Shown in pieces: positions 27,759 through 38,636 of a stretch of 64,000 bases of DNA. Within the stretch, counting starts at the first letter, position 1. Every line of letters starts with the position of its first letter. Source of the DNA: Alnus glutinosa (Eukaryota > Streptophyta > Magnoliopsida > Fagales > Betulaceae); contig NC_084895.1 of the NCBI RefSeq assembly GCF_958979055.1, forward strand, positions 1,226,001 to 1,290,000, written 5' to 3'. The notes under the pieces were generated by a model. The model was not told the origin of the DNA, ran no database searches, and saw nothing but the letters and a program-made list of their open reading frames with translations. A program made the position numbers and the translations under genes.

Positions 27759-29249
27759 TTAGGGGTGAACCAATTTGGCTACAAATTCTTCAATGTTTTT
27801 ATCAGAACTTCCACCCTCGTCAACAGCTTCTTTGGCCAATTTCCTCCATTTTAAGGCATTTTTCTTTATCTCTTTCCCTCTCTCTCCCTCCATTATTTCC
27901 CCAATGCAATATTCTATTGCTTCTTGCTTGACTAACCCTTTCTCATCCACCGGAGGTTTCAGTCCCATCTTCCAAATGTCCATAATATACTTTGCATTCG
28001 TGCTTTGATCTGACCAATGTGGGACTGCGACCATCGGCACACCGGAGCTAAGGGCCTCCAAAGTAGAGTTCCACCCACAATGTGTAACAAAGCATCCCAC
28101 TGCCTCGTGAGTTAAGACCTCCAGCTGAGGACACCAACGGACCACCAATCCCTTCTCAGACGTCTCCTCCACAAAGTTTTTGGGAAGCTTTGCCTCTTCT
28201 GATGCCCTGACAACCCACAAGAAGCATCTGTTGCTCATTCTCAATCCCCAAGCTATTTCTTCCATTTGCTCAACTTTAAGAGCAGCCATACTCCCGAACG
28301 AAACGTAAACAACTGACCCCTTCGGACGATCATTTAACCATTTCATGCAAGTATCGGTGTTCGGCTTGAAGATGCTCAAGCCATACTCTTTGTCATTTTC
28401 AATTCGATTGTCTAAGAACATAGATGGTATGGTTGGTCCTATTGTCCTCAATGGCAGTATCTTTGCCATCCAATCCACCACCTACAAATAGTTTATCAAC
28501 GATATTCAATTGTTACAAGCATAAAACCACAAAGAATCAAAATTAACAAAATTACACTTGATCTTTCATCTTTTTTTGAATAGCTGACTAAAAGACCTTA
28601 CCTCTTGCTCCAACTCATAAAACGTGTTAACAAGGACCCAGTCAGCTTTATCAACGTTGGAGAATTGACCCACAAGCAAGTCATAGTAAGCCGGGTTGGA
28701 TTCGAAATCAGAAATGAAGGACGGCAAATCCTGAAGTTGGAGTGGCGGCGACCCAGGAAGCAAAATTTCAGTATCTGAAAGAGGGAGTTTGAGTACTCCT
28801 TTGTGGGCATAGTAGTATATATTATCAACAGCACAAGATTGAGTAAGAAACATAGCCCCGAGTAAGCCAAAACTTTTGGCTATGTCTAGAGCCCAAGGCA
28901 AGAATGGATCATAAACAACACCATCAACAGGGCTACTTGAGCTTGAAAGTTTCTCAATGAGCTGAGTCAGAGTTTGCGACCCTACTCGTTGAAAGCGCTT
29001 CTGATAGTCATAGATGCTCTCTGCTTGTGCTAACCCGCCTTCATCATAGCCGTCGGAGATTGTCTCAAGCGCAATAGAGCTTGCTTCTTTATGCATGGTC
29101 TTGGAGATGAAGTTAGTAATAACAAATGTAACTTTTACTCCTTTGTGCTGCAAACGCTTGGAGAATTCCATCATAGGATTAATGTGGCCTTGGACTGGAT
29201 AGGTTAAGACCAAACAATGAGCTCTGTACCCATTCTTTTCCATCTCCAT
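27759..29249 (-). CDS. UDP-glycosyltransferase, UGT74 type (UGT2), 456 aa
   Basis: Cytosolic small-molecule glucosyltransferase of the UGT74 group; acceptor unknown. Exon 1 29249-28602 (216 codons), intron 28601-28482 (120 bp, GT-AG, phase 0), exon 2 28481-27759. Catalytic His22 in YPVQGHINP and Asp114 in VVYD. The PSPG box at about 332-375 is complete (WCPQLEVLTHEAVGCF, THCGWNST, PHWSDQ). Nothing broken. Its partner in block 2 is UGT5; the two differ at about 22 of 240 residues in exon 2. The 5' leader carries a GA/CT microsatellite. The start MEMEKNG is the only Met before the conserved core and matches UGT1 and UGT5. Confidence 0.92.
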
Positions 29250-29272
29250 ATGTTCCTGCTTTTACAACTTGG

Positions 29273-29276
<4 letters not shown>

Positions 29277-29309
<33 letters not shown>
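29277..29309. repeat. (CT)n microsatellite in the UGT2 leader
   Basis: About 16 CT units between the TATA box and the start codon of UGT2 (GA on the coding strand). UGT5 has a much shorter CT stretch at the matching place (about 54285-54298). Confidence 0.9.
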
Positions 29310-29311
<2 letters not shown>

Positions 29312-29314
29312 AGT

Positions 29315-29325
29315 ACTTATATAGT
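29315..29325 (-). promoter_or_regulatory. TATA box of UGT2
   Basis: On the minus strand this reads CTATATAAGT, about 70 bp before the start codon, in the same context as the UGT1 TATA box. Confidence 0.7.
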
Positions 29326-29399
29326 GATAAATGCGAACATGAAGTGCACAACTTGTACACGAAATTCTGTGGCAAGTGGTACGTGTACTTATCAAATAA

Positions 29400-31116
29400 G
29401 TAATCTAAATCTGCAAGATTAGACATTTAGACTGCAATTTTGTCTTGATTATAAAATGCTTTAAAAGAAGTCATTTCAGGTCCTTTCCATTTTACTTGCA
29501 GTCCGTGGCACCGCTTCCGATACTTTAGTCGGTAAAAATATTGATGTAAAGTAACAAGAGAATCAGAGAAACATGTAAGAGCTTGTTAATTTCGCAAACG
29601 ATTCTCTCTCAATCTATTTTTTTTACTTTTTTTTTTAAATGTCAAATAAAAAATTTTTATTTTATTTTATTTTTTATATCATATTAATAATTTTTTATTA
29701 TTATTCAAATAAAAAAAATTCATTATAAAACAAAACTCTTTTATTTTTCTATAAAACAATTTTAAACTTTTTTTTATCCTTTATATCACATCAATCACTT
29801 TTTAATTACTACTATTTAAATAAATATTTTAAAATTACAAATCATTTGTCAAACAAGCCTGTAAGGATCATTACATGAGAGCATAAACTCGGTCTACTTT
29901 TTGGCTAATCTTATATAGACGTGGTATTGAGTTGATTATGTAAGATCAATATCGTTGATTTAGTGTCTAATCGAACCTTTGATCACTTTAAAGTATCGTA
30001 GGTGATTCCTTTGGTAGACATTCTTTTTTGGTATTGTTTGGCAAAGAACGTAATAGAATGGAGCAGTGCTTTTTATTATTCATTTATTTTTTTCTCATTT
30101 TTTCATATTTTTCAATAACAATCAATATCAAAACATTCTCACATTTTTTTTTTCACTTTTTGTATCATATCAATAATTTTTTTCTTAATATTCAAATAAA
30201 AAAATTCACTACAATACAAAATTTTTTTTTATTTTTTTATATATATATTTTTTTTACTTAATATCATATCATTACTTTTTACTAATTTTAAAATTAACAA
30301 CTCACTACTCTGTTCTGTACAAGCATTTGTCAATCAACACCTTTATTTCTTTAAGAGAGTGATTTGTAGTCTCACAACCATGAGGATTTGTTACCCCTTT
30401 GGGGATGTGTGCGTGACTCAAGTCATGTGTCTGCTAGGCTTGTGGTTCCTATGTGAACCAAAAATTATGCTTAGACTGTATGAATATTGGGTTGCCTATT
30501 TATCGGACGAATGTAAGCCTTTATTCTAATAGCCTCCATTTCGTTGATTACTTGTATAGGCTAATGAAAATTAAGTTGAAGATATCGGCCTCCATTCTAT
30601 ATTGTCTGTATTTAGTTAATATGACAAAAAATTGCATTGAACAATCTCTGTATTTAAAACACATAGTTTGTATTTTGACTAGTTATTTTTAAGCAAGCAT
30701 TTCTATCTCTTTTCTCTCGGTGATTTAAGAAAATAATAAAATAATAATAAGGATGAAAGATAATATTTAAAAAATAATAATTGAAAAAAGATAACAGGTA
30801 AAATAATAAAAATAAATAAAAAAAATTAATCAACTAAAATACATAATTAGCATTGTTGTCATGTCCAATCGGACACTACAGAAATTTTCGATATAGTACG
30901 ATCAGAACTCACGTGAATGTTTCAGCTTTGTGAGAAAAGAGCTCATGAAAAGTCTTTTGGAAAAAAAAAATCTTGAGGGAAATTTTGAAGAACCATCTCC
31001 TTTTATGGTGACTTATATTGTTTTAGTTTCTTTAAACAGTATTTGCTACTTAGAAAATAATATAAGATAAATATAAAATTAGTTTTTAGAAAATTTCAAG
31101 AAATATAACTATTTAA
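29400..31116. other. Spacer between UGT2 and UGT3 (conserved in block 2)
   Basis: No gene. AT-rich; aligns with about 54370-55745 of block 2 (for example GCATTTCTATCTCTTTTCTC near 30698 and 55293, TCCAATCGGACACTACAGAA near 30865 and 55461). The stretch 29600-30330 has extra A and T runs and TATCATATCA-type repeats with little counterpart in block 2. Confidence 0.6.
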
Positions 31117-31898
31117 GGCTATCTCCAACAGAGTAGTTATTTTAACAAAAATAGTCAAATATGACTTTTTTTGCTTTTTTTTCTTCTCTAACTGAATGGT
31201 TACTTTAACCATTTTTCTAAACACATGAACAGTAAATAGTCAACATTGGCTATTCACTGTTCATGTGTTTGGACTTTTTTTATTAATTTTTTTCTCTCTC
31301 CCTCTTCGATTCCTCTTCGTCCCTCTCTGTCACTCTCCGTCCCTCATCTAAAGACTCACATACGGAGCTCAAAGGTCAGGGAACAAAAATGGCCGCAATC
31401 ATATGCTCGGCTCCCTTAATTCGCATCCCTCCTAATCACCGTACATATGTTCATGGATCGACGATGAGCCCCGATCTTCCATGGATCGACAATGGGTGAC
31501 GTCCGGTGGATGGGTCGACGCCAGTGAAGCTGGAGGTGGATTTCGCCGGGGCCCGCCAGATCCTCGACTCGTCTGGAGATTTTGGTGGTTTTGTGCCTCT
31601 TTTTTTTGGTGGTTTAGCTATGCCCTTTTTTCCGGTGGATTGGTCTTGATCGGTGCTGATCGGTGGTTCCGTTGCTCTGGCCGTGGGTGGATCGATGTCG
31701 TGTGTGCGGTGGTTGAACGGCGCTGATCCGATGGTTGAGTGGTGCGGTATTGAAGTGCTATTTTGGTACGGTGGGTACTTCTTCTTCGTTGTAGTGCAAT
31801 GGCCATGATGGGTTGGGGTTGGGGGAGACCTGGGTGCTTCTTCTTCATCGTAGTGTAGTGGGTTGGGGTTGGGGGAGACCGGAGAGTGAGAGGGAGAC

Positions 31899-31989
<91 letters not shown>

Positions 31990-32138
31990 GAAAACAAAAA
32001 TTAAAGAAAATGATTAAAAAATAATATTTAAAAAAAGTAGAGAGTGAACTATTGGAGAGAAAATAGGATAAACAGTGGTTAAAGTAGAGAGTTGTGCTTT
32101 TTTAACAGCTATTATAACTTTCATTGCTAGAGATGGCC
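31117..32138. mobile_element. PIF/Harbinger-like non-autonomous element, 1022 bp
   Basis: Ends GGCTATCTCCAACAG and the inverse of GGCCATCTCTAGCAA, flanked by TAA at 31114-31116 and 32139-32141. Block 2 lacks it: there ATATAAGTAAAAAAA runs on at about 55750. The outer parts are AT-rich, but the centre (31360-31880) is GC-rich and gene-like, holding a short duplication (GGGTTGGGGTTGGGGGAGACC around 31810 and 31860) and a 76-bp (GA)n run. No transposase recognised; the GC-rich centre may be captured host DNA. Confidence 0.75.
31911..31986 (+). repeat. (GA)n microsatellite, 76 bp
   Basis: Uninterrupted GA repeat within the Harbinger-like element. Confidence 0.95.
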
Positions 32139-32194
32139 TAAGTATAAAGAAAAAGGTTAGGAAGTAATGGAAGAAATTATATTTTTATTCCACA

Positions 32195-32844
32195 TCTTTA
32201 TTATTTCATTTGGGTGGATAAACTCCCCATCAAGAGAAAGGAAGATTTTGATTCGGTACTGAAGACTCGGGCAGGAACATCTATAGTGAGATGGGTCCCT
32301 CCTCCTTCCATTTTTTTAAAAATTAACTGTGATGTGGCTTTAGACAACAAAAATGGCAGGATGGGTATTGGTTTGTTGATAAGAGATTCCAAGGGTAAGG
32401 TTTATGTAGCTGCTAGTCAAGTGGTGGATTTTATATTTGATCCGGTTGTTGGGGAGTCCATAGCGGCTTTGAAAGCTGTTGAATTTTGTAAGAACAGAGG
32501 GCTGGACAGAATCATGGTAGAAGGAGATTCCCTTCAAGTGGTACATTCTATCAATAAACCAGGATTAAATTGGGGAAAGTATGGACACATTGTGGCTGAT
32601 ATTCACGAAGTCCTCCGGTTTTTTCGGGCTTGGAAGGTTTGTCATACGCCAAGAGAAGCGAACTCAGCGGCACATACGCTTGCAAAAGAGGGAATTCAGT
32701 TTGTCGCAGATCGAGTTTGGCTTGATTGTTATCCGAATAGTATTAGAGAGATTGTAATTTCAGAGTTACCTACTCTGGTCCATTAAGAGTTTTATGCTCT
32801 TGTTGTTTACCCGTTTTATGAATGAAATCAGTACGAATGTTTAT

Positions 32845-32935
<91 letters not shown>

Positions 32936-32936
32936 T
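32195..32936 (+). mobile_element. 5'-truncated LINE 3' end with RNase H domain and (TA)n tail
   Basis: A reading frame ending at 32786 encodes about 190 residues of a plant LINE RNase H domain: INCDVALDNKNG (first Asp), VGESIAALKAVEFC (Glu), VEGDSLQVV (Asp), REANSAAHTLAKEG (His and last acidic region). A short 3' tail (TTTATGAATGAAATC) and about 90 bp of TA follow. There is no upstream reverse transcriptase and no good start codon, so this is a 5'-truncated copy. Absent from block 2, so it inserted after the block duplication or was lost there. A host RNase H-like gene is less likely. Confidence 0.75.
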
Positions 32937-33908
32937 TTATAAACCCTAATTATTTCTTATGGGATTGTAATGTTTTAAGTTCGTGAATTATATTGAAATT
33001 AAAAACTATCTATTCAAAAGAAAAGAAGTTGACATTTCAAAAAATAATACATTGTTGAATTTTAATAACGAAACGTCAAATCTCAAAGCGTATCAACTTA
33101 AATTTCTAAAGATTAAAGTTAAAGAACATCCTTTTAAAATTCTAATTGTAGAATCTCAAATGTTAAAGTTGATGAACATTCATTTTTAAAAAAAAACAAA
33201 TTGTGTTTATCATACTTTTAATTGGCCCTTACAACAATAAATTTAAATATAATTTAGCTCTTTCAACTAACAACTATTTTTTATAAACCACAATGAGATG
33301 GTAAATGGCATACTTTGGCCCTTCAAACTGTTAATTTGTTGCAACTTTGCTCATTCCATCAGTCTTTGACCGTTATGTTGAATAGAAAATCAAATTTTAT
33401 CAAAATATTTTGAAAATACTTTTATTTTGATCATTGAAAAACCAAAATTACCCTTGTTTTTTTTTTTTTTTTTCTACTAATTAATAAATAAAAATAATAA
33501 TTTTTATTTTTCAATGGTCAAAATAAGGATATTTGTCGCAATATTTTGGTCAGATTAAATTTTCATTCAACATAATGGTCAAAACTGATAGAAGAGGTTA
33601 AATAATAACAAATTGACAGGTTGAATGACCAATCATTCCAATAGAACATCTGTTGGGGATAAAATCCCACTATGGTCTCACTCTTCCACTCAACCTCTAT
33701 CTCATCTCACCAAGAGTCCCACAGGCACTCACCATGACATGAAGGTAGACAATACGGTTGAGGCTATTTCTCAACCCCAACATGAAGGTGGAACAACCGC
33801 AGTAATTTACCTACTAAATTAACCTTATAAAAGGGGGACAATGTATCGGGTAAAGGACGAAAAATTATTCTCAAGAACTCTTGCTTATTGCTATATTTTA
33901 ATTCTCAA

Positions 33909-33941
<33 letters not shown>

Positions 33942-33954
33942 TTTCTTTTCGAAC
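32937..33954. other. Spacer with a foldback repeat, conserved in block 2
   Basis: Matches about 55960-56950. About 33317-33632 (block 2: 56343-56655) is a foldback: CTTCAAACTGTTAATTTGTT on the left and the inverse of AACAAATTGACAGGTTGAA on the right, and TTGACCGTTATGTTGAAT against ATTCAACATAATGGTCAA. It predates the block duplication. 33620-33830 holds a conserved stretch without a domain. Confidence 0.6.
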
Positions 33955-34900
33955 ATGGTAGCATATACTACCCAGTATATTATTAAAGAGGCCAGAAGGC
34001 TTACATGAGAAGGAGGTCCAAGGCCCCTACAACTCTAAGTCAGAAGATCTAACTTAAAAACAGTTGTCTAAGCAAAAACACAAACATTATAAGAATTACA
34101 TTTGAGCCTCTCTTTACATTAACGCACACTCTCAAAATAAAATAGGGTCGATCTAGCATTTAACCAACACAAATTCTAGTAAAATTTATGCAATACAAAG
34201 ACAGATTGTACCGAGGAAAAAAAGGGAATACACAACACAAAGACAGAAAACACAAAAACAAGTTGCCAACAGTGGAAAAAAGGCAAACTTTGCCGGAGTG
34301 ACGGCGCGTGTAGAACACACACCGACATCGGAGGCACCCAGCAGTAGATCCGACGTCGTAGACCCCAGGCGCAGCCAAGCACGGCCTGAAAAGGCTGAGC
34401 ATGGCCTTCACGTGCAGTCAGATAGCAAAGACTCCCTGGTGCGTGAGGACCACGCGCCGAGCTTCTGCGAAACACACGACCAATAATTCTGGGGGTAGGG
34501 GCGAAAGACGACGGGGAACGCGGTTGAGTGGCGCGTGTCTAGCAGAAGTCGACGGATGTGTGTAGATCTGGCTTCAAATTCGATGAAAAAAAATACTTAA
34601 AAACCAGCCAAAGCACTCCTTCGACGACACAGGAAGCCGGCCACTCCCCCTATTGGACTTCTTGAGTTGAATCTCCCTGTCAGAAACCAGAAGAAAAGAA
34701 ACAAAACAAAAAAACAACACAAACCACCATAACTTAGAAAAGCTAGGGAAGATCAGTCACCACCGATTTTACCCGGGGGAACTTAACTCTACAGCTCAAA
34801 AGTTGAGAGGAAGACAAAAAACACTACCGAGAGGAGCTAGGGAGACCTCCCTCCTCCGGCAAGACAAATCTCACAACAAGATTCTCTCTCTTTTTTCTTT
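33955..34900 (-). repeat. Dispersed non-autonomous repeat, copy 2
   Basis: Inverse relative of 4800-5500 and longer by about 250 bp. It begins near GGTAGCATATACTACC (33958) and ends near AAGATTCTCTCTC (34878). Imperfect direct repeats TTCTTTCTTTTCGAA (33941-33955) and TTCTTTGTTCGAA (about 34896-34908) flank it, suggesting a target duplication of 13-15 bp as made by LINE-driven insertion. Missing from block 2 (near 56935), so it is a block-1 insertion. Confidence 0.65.
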
Positions 34901-34925
34901 GTTCGAAAAACAATTCTAAAAATAT

Positions 34926-35621
34926 ATATCAATTTAAGCATCAGAATGAGATGTGGTCAGTAATCGGACGAACCTTTTTTTGGCTTACATTTATTATTTT
35001 TTAGCAATCAAAGAAGCTGTTTGGCAACCCATTGTCAAATTTCCAATTTCTTTTCACGTATCTCAAAAAAATCAAATAAAAAACATTCTAACTTTTTTAC
35101 ACTTTTTACATCATATCGATAATTTTTTATTACTATTCAAATAAAAAAAACTCATTACAAAACAAATTTTTTTCACTTTTTCATAAAACATTCACCAATT
35201 TTATATCACATCAATCACTTCTAAGTACCATTCAAATTAATATTTCATTTCAGGGTCCAAAATAAGCATCAACAAAGGCGTACGTACGTCATGCATTAGC
35301 AACAAAGGCGGACGTCATGCATTAGCGTGATTGCATTTTATGTATGAACAGATGCAGTGTAACGTGAATAGCTTGATTTCAAGTCAAAGCACCTGGCCCT
35401 CTGCGGGCCTCCAGGTTTTACTATTTCTACACGAATTGGTTTACTTTCTCATATTAAAATTACTTAGTAATTGACAAGACCCCAACAAACACAGAATTCG
35501 TGTTCAATTTGTGCACTTCATTTTCATTTTAATATTAACGTACATGTTCATGCATGTGCTTCAATTTGTACACCGTATTAATTATAGACCTGAGAGATAT
35601 CTCAAATCTAAGCAAGCAGAA
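34926..35621 (+). promoter_or_regulatory. Upstream region of UGT3, shared with UGT6
   Basis: 35270-35620 is close to 57045-57398: GATGCAGTGTAACGTGAAT, CACGAATTGGTTTACTTTCTC, AATTGACAAGACCCCAACAA, and CAGAATTCGTGTTCAATTTG with TGCACTTCA. The last motif resembles TTTCGTGTACAA...GTGCACTTCATG upstream of UGT2 and UGT5, so it may be a shared control element. 35090-35260 is an AT-rich extra stretch. Confidence 0.5.
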
Positions 35622-38057
35622 ATGGAGAAAGAAAGGAATGCCTACATAGCACATTGTTTGGTCCTAAGAGCATTCCCATCGATGATTTAAATTTTAATCT
35701 ATTTTGCATAATCAAAGTCCACTTTTTGCTAGTTTACATAACCACTAATAAAATTATCTTCCATCCGATTATCTAAATTTATATCTATTTTCTGGTCAAA
35801 AAAAATTTATATCTATTTTATTAAAATAATTATTTTTAATATATATATATATATATAGATTTTATTAAAACCTCATATCCACTCCTCTCCCAAACACGAA
35901 ATCATCTCATAGACATTTCATCAACCAAACGAATTGCACTTTCAAGATCAACCCACTATAATTCACCATATCATTATCAACCAACCGGAATCAACCAAAA
36001 TAATCAGAATTATCACATGGACACACCACAGACTACACCCAACCGGCAACCATCACAGCATCACCACTGCACCAGACAACCGGCAACCATAACCACCGCA
36101 CCAGACCACCAGAAAACTCCAGAAGATCGGCAACCCAAACCTAGAAACTTTCGGAAAATCAAAATAAAAAACAACCCAACGGAAAATCAAAATCAACCCA
36201 CCGGAAAATCAAAATTAATCGAATGAGATCTTGATGAACGGTGAATCATCTTCGCCGGTGGCCCATGGTTTCCACCGACACACCATTGGGGCTCTGCCGA
36301 TCCCTCTCGACAATTCATTTTTGGGTCCGGCCGAATCATCCACCATCACCTCCATCGATTTTGATCCGAAAAACAGTAATAATAATAATTGGAGATGGCG
36401 TTTTGGCATAGTCGGAGTTGTTTCATGGGCGAGGGCCGCGACAGGATCTGCCGGCCTCGTCGCTAGAGGATTTGTGGACGGGAGATGGAACGATTTTACG
36501 GAGAGAGACGGGGAGACACGATCAAGAAGAAGACAACCTGGAAGAAAGAATAATAAAAAAATGATAGATTTCGTTTACATAAGCCGATGGAAGAGGATTT
36601 TACAAATTTTGCGATCTATTTTAGCTAAAAATGGGTTTTACATAACCCGGTGGGACAGCTCTTACCTTTCCAAGCCAAGGCTACATTAATCCTATGCTCG
36701 AATTTTCTAAGCGTCTTGAGCACAAAGGACTAAAAGTTACACTCGTTGTCACAAACTTTATCTCCAAAACCATATAAAAAGAAGCCACTTCCATTGCTCT
36801 CGAGACCATCTCCGACGGCTATGATGAGGGCAGAAGAGCGCAAGCAGAGAGCATCCGCGCCTATTTGGAGCGCTTTCGGCTAGTCGGGTCGCAAACTCTG
36901 GCTGAGCTGCTTGAAAAGCTTTCTAACTCAGGCTGCCCTGTCGATTGTGTTGTTTATGATGCTTTCTTGCCTTGGGCTCTAGACGTAGCCAAAAAGTTTG
37001 GATTAGTCGGGGCTGCACTTTTCACTCAATCTTGTGCTGTTGGTAATATATACTACCATGTCCACAAAGGAGTACTGAAAGTCCCTCTTTCAGAGACTGA
37101 AATTTTTCTTCCTGGATCGCCACCACTCGAACCTCAGGATATGCCATCCTTCGTTTATCGTTTTGGAATATCCGTCCCGGCTTTCTTTGACATGGTTGTG
37201 AGTCAATTCACCAACATTGATAAAGCTGGATGGATCCTTTGCAACACGTTTTATGATTTGAAGCACGAGGTAACCACACTATTAATTTTGTCCCTTTTTT
37301 TGGATAGCTAAAATGATCTTTGTTTCACTTGGAGTAACAATTGGTTGTAGGTGGTGGATTGGATGACAAAGATATGGCCATTGAGAACAATAGGACCGAC
37401 TATACCATCAATGTTCCTAGACAAGCGACTCGAGGATGACAAAAACTATGGCTTCAGCATATTCAAACCAAACACCAATGCATGCATGAAATGGTTAGAT
37501 GATCAACCAAAGGGGTCGGTTGTTTATGTTTCGTTCGGGCGTGTGGCCACTGTTGAAGTTGAGCAAATGGAAGAAATAGCTTGGGGATTGAGGATGAGCA
37601 ACCGATGCTTCTTGTGGGTTATCAGGGCCTCAGAAGAGGCAAAGCTCCTAAAAAACTTTGTGGATCGAGGAGACGTGTGAGAAGGGATTGGTGGTTCGTT
37701 GAGGTTTTAGCTCACGAGGCAGTGGGGATGCGTTGTGACACATTGTGGGTGGAAATTCTACTTTGGAGGCCCTCAGCTCTAGTGTGCCGATGGTCGCAAT
37801 CCCACAATACTCAGACCAGAGCACCAATGCAAAGTATATTATGGATGTTTGGAAGATGGGACTAAATGCTCCGGTTGATGAGAAAGGGTTAGTCAATCGA
37901 GAAGCAGCAGAACATTGCATTAGGGAAATAATGGAGGGGGAGAGAGGGAATGAGAAAATCCTTAAAATTGAGAAAATTGGCCAAAGAGGCTGTTGACGAG
38001 GGTGGAAGTTCTGATAAAAACATTAAAGAATTTGTAGCCAAATTGGTTCACTCCTAA
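35622..38057 (+). pseudogene. UGT74-type pseudogene (UGT3), split by a transposon
   Basis: Broken sister of UGT6. Exon 1 opens at 35622 (MEKERNAYIAHCLVL), is cut after 35667 by a 994-bp insertion, and resumes at 36665; exon 1 ends at 37269 and exon 2 starts at 37351 after an 81-bp intron. Further damage: a stop (TAA, 36775-36777) where UGT6 has a Tyr codon, a 4-base insertion near 37665, a deletion of about 14 bases near 37700 removing the WCPQL start of the PSPG box, two single-base insertions near 37728 and 37755, and a deletion near 37955. The rest, including HCGW-encoding DNA and the final stop, is still well conserved, so decay is recent. No intact protein is possible. Confidence 0.92.
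35668..36661. mobile_element. PIF/Harbinger-like element inside UGT3 exon 1, 994 bp
   Basis: Ends GAGCATTCCCATCGATG and the inverse of GAGCTGTCCCACCGGGT. TAA (35665-35667) and TTA (36662-36664) flank it; UGT6 keeps the empty site GGTCCTAACCTTTCC, so the target was TAA. The middle (36000-36540) is GC-rich with an open frame of about 150 codons (from 36231) without a known domain. Built like the element at 31117: Harbinger-type ends, AT-rich arms, GC-rich core, no transposase. Confidence 0.85.
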
Positions 38058-38636
38058 GCTCTAGACACAAGTTCATGTCCATTTCCTAATTTCGGCTTCT
38101 GACAAATGCCGTTTATGTAATAACAACTGCAGAATGGTTCAAATCCTATCTTTAATTAGTTTCTCCTTGCATTTTCAACTATTCCACTAGAAGAAACTGA
38201 AATTTGGCATATTTGCTTTTCCATAAACTTCCATCTGTGCTGTGAACAAACTGTAATTTGGCTGCTGTTGTAGCTGCTGCTTCTGCACTTTATTTTTTGT
38301 CTTCACTAAAGCAAGTTTCATTAATTGAAAGAATAGATCAGAAGGTTTGCATTTTGGCTAATTTGGCTCGATTCGAAAATTAAATTTTTAAGAGTTAAGC
38401 TACATCCTCTTATTCCTATTCCCACGTTCAAATTTTTTTACGTAGCTCTTAAAATTATCATAGTTCGGTACCCTTACTTGAAATTAACCCTTAATTGTAT
38501 GTAGCATTTCCCTTTATTTTAATCATTGCAGAGTCTGTACAAAATGGCATCTTACATACCAAATTTATTACATAACCACTGAGACTGGACATAGAAATAG
38601 CAGCAGCTTAGGAAATGGACATGAAGTTAGTTTCGG
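38058..38636. other. 3'-3' spacer between UGT3 and UGT4
   Basis: The two genes converge here; the matching spacer in block 2 (58876-59136) is shorter. It holds an AGTTAAGCTACATCC...ATTCC foldback-type segment (about 38395-38510) with no counterpart there. No gene. Confidence 0.5.

Noticed and set aside
31481-31726. 81-codon Trp/Gly-rich frame
   Set aside because: Lies in the GC-rich core of a Harbinger-like element, has no domain and overlaps an equally long frame on the other strand.
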